From assembly GCA_004524425.1 (NCBI GenBank), contig SDNN01000173.1:1-6173 (forward strand): DNA of 6,173 bases, written 5' to 3'. A model generated the notes under the pieces. That model saw only the letters and a program-made list of their open reading frames with translations. It was not told the origin of the DNA and ran no database searches. Shown here one piece after another: positions 5,990-6,173 of this stretch (positions are counted from its first letter, which is position 1; each line of letters starts with the position of its first letter). Source of the stretch: Promethearchaeota archaeon (lineage in GTDB: Archaea; Asgardarchaeota; Lokiarchaeia; Sigynarchaeales; SOKP01). A program made the translations under genes and the position numbers.

Positions 5990-6024
5990 TTAAAATTAAA
6001 AATTATCTAAATTTTTAATTTTAA
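5990..6024 (-). terminator. Perfect 15-bp all-AT inverted repeat, possible terminator of the gene at the right edge
   Basis: The left arm 5990-6004 (TTAAAATTAAAAATT) is exactly complementary to the right arm 6010-6024 around the loop ATCTA (6005-6009). It begins 38 bases downstream of the stop of the partial - strand gene and lies just upstream of the toroid gene's TATA-like box. On the - strand the distal arm is U-rich, so a terminator is plausible. A protein-binding operator for the toroid gene or cruciform-forming DNA are alternatives. All pairs are A-T, so the hairpin is weak per base despite being perfect. Confidence 0.42.
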
Positions 6025-6062
6025 AATTAGAAGGAATCCATTAGAAAGAATTAATATTAGTT

Positions 6063-6173
6063 TCAAACATTAAAAATTTCAGTAATGTCTTTATGAAGAA
6101 GTTCAGGATTGGATTGAAATTCTTCATAAGAGATAAAAAGCGCTTTAAAAGAATCAAGACTGCCTAAAATTGA
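6063..6173 (-). CDS. C-terminal end of an unidentified protein, cut by the right edge
   Basis: The frame is open from the window edge to a TGA at 6063-6065 and gives 36 residues: SILGSLDSFKALFISYEEFQ, then SNPELLHKDITEIFNV. The composition (Glu/Asp/Lys with regularly spaced Leu, Phe and Ile) looks like a real amphipathic helical protein end rather than noncoding AT-rich sequence. The stop is followed by a long inverted repeat, as expected at a gene end. Nothing in this fragment identifies a family. It lies on the same strand as the toroid gene, with a gap of 105-117 bases. Confidence 0.55.
   Translation of the reverse strand, partial: SILGSLDSFKALFISYEEFQSNPELLHKDITEIFNV

Noticed and set aside
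1..6173. Looked for CRISPR arrays, tRNA or rRNA genes, insertion sequences, integrase genes and toxin-antitoxin pairs
   Set aside because: No direct repeat arrays, no cloverleaf-like GC-rich segments, and no transposase or recombinase motifs were seen; the window reads as ordinary chromosomal gene content.

Overview
The window looks like a piece of an AT-rich archaeal chromosome, most probably from an Asgard archaeon (Lokiarchaeia-like). This is inference from gene content, not from a marker gene. It has two short longin/roadblock-like proteins of the kind abundant in Asgard genomes and a DRG-type GTPase with a TGS domain (a family of archaea and eukaryotes). It also has the tail of an archaeal-type helicase, a membrane-anchored alpha/alpha-toroid surface protein, TATA-like AT boxes upstream of genes, and almost no Shine-Dalgarno sequences.

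Layout. Two genes lie on the + strand: the C-terminal part of a probable DEAH-type helicase (cut by the left edge, ends 877) and a longin-like protein with a long helical tail (983-1936). They converge on five genes read on the - strand. From right to left these are the last 36 codons of an unknown gene (6063-6173), a secreted or membrane-anchored prenyltransferase-like toroid protein (4788-5945/5957), folD (3813-4682), a small stand-alone longin-like protein (3250-3660, probably with a longer N-terminus reaching about 3738), and a DRG-like TGS GTPase (1992-3185). Gaps are short (55-152 bases) and no stretch over 300 bases lacks a gene. No tRNA, rRNA, CRISPR array, insertion sequence or other mobile element was seen.

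How the genes may work together. folD is one-carbon folate housekeeping and the toroid protein is probably a cell-surface factor; neither has an evident link to its neighbours. The most suggestive set is the small longin-like protein, encoded 64 bases upstream of the DRG-like GTPase on the same strand, with a second longin-like protein converging from the other side. Longin and roadblock folds are recurrent regulators and platforms of small GTPases, so a longin/GTPase module is a reasonable hypothesis. The GTPase is itself odd: the first glycine of its P-loop is tyrosine and the glycine of its DxxG motif is alanine, while NKxD and the TGS domain are intact. It may therefore bind nucleotide without normal switching. 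The small longin gene has a second oddity: its frame stays open for 26 codons upstream of the first recognised start codon, into what reads like the missing first strand of the fold. This suggests a non-AUG start or a one-base indel.
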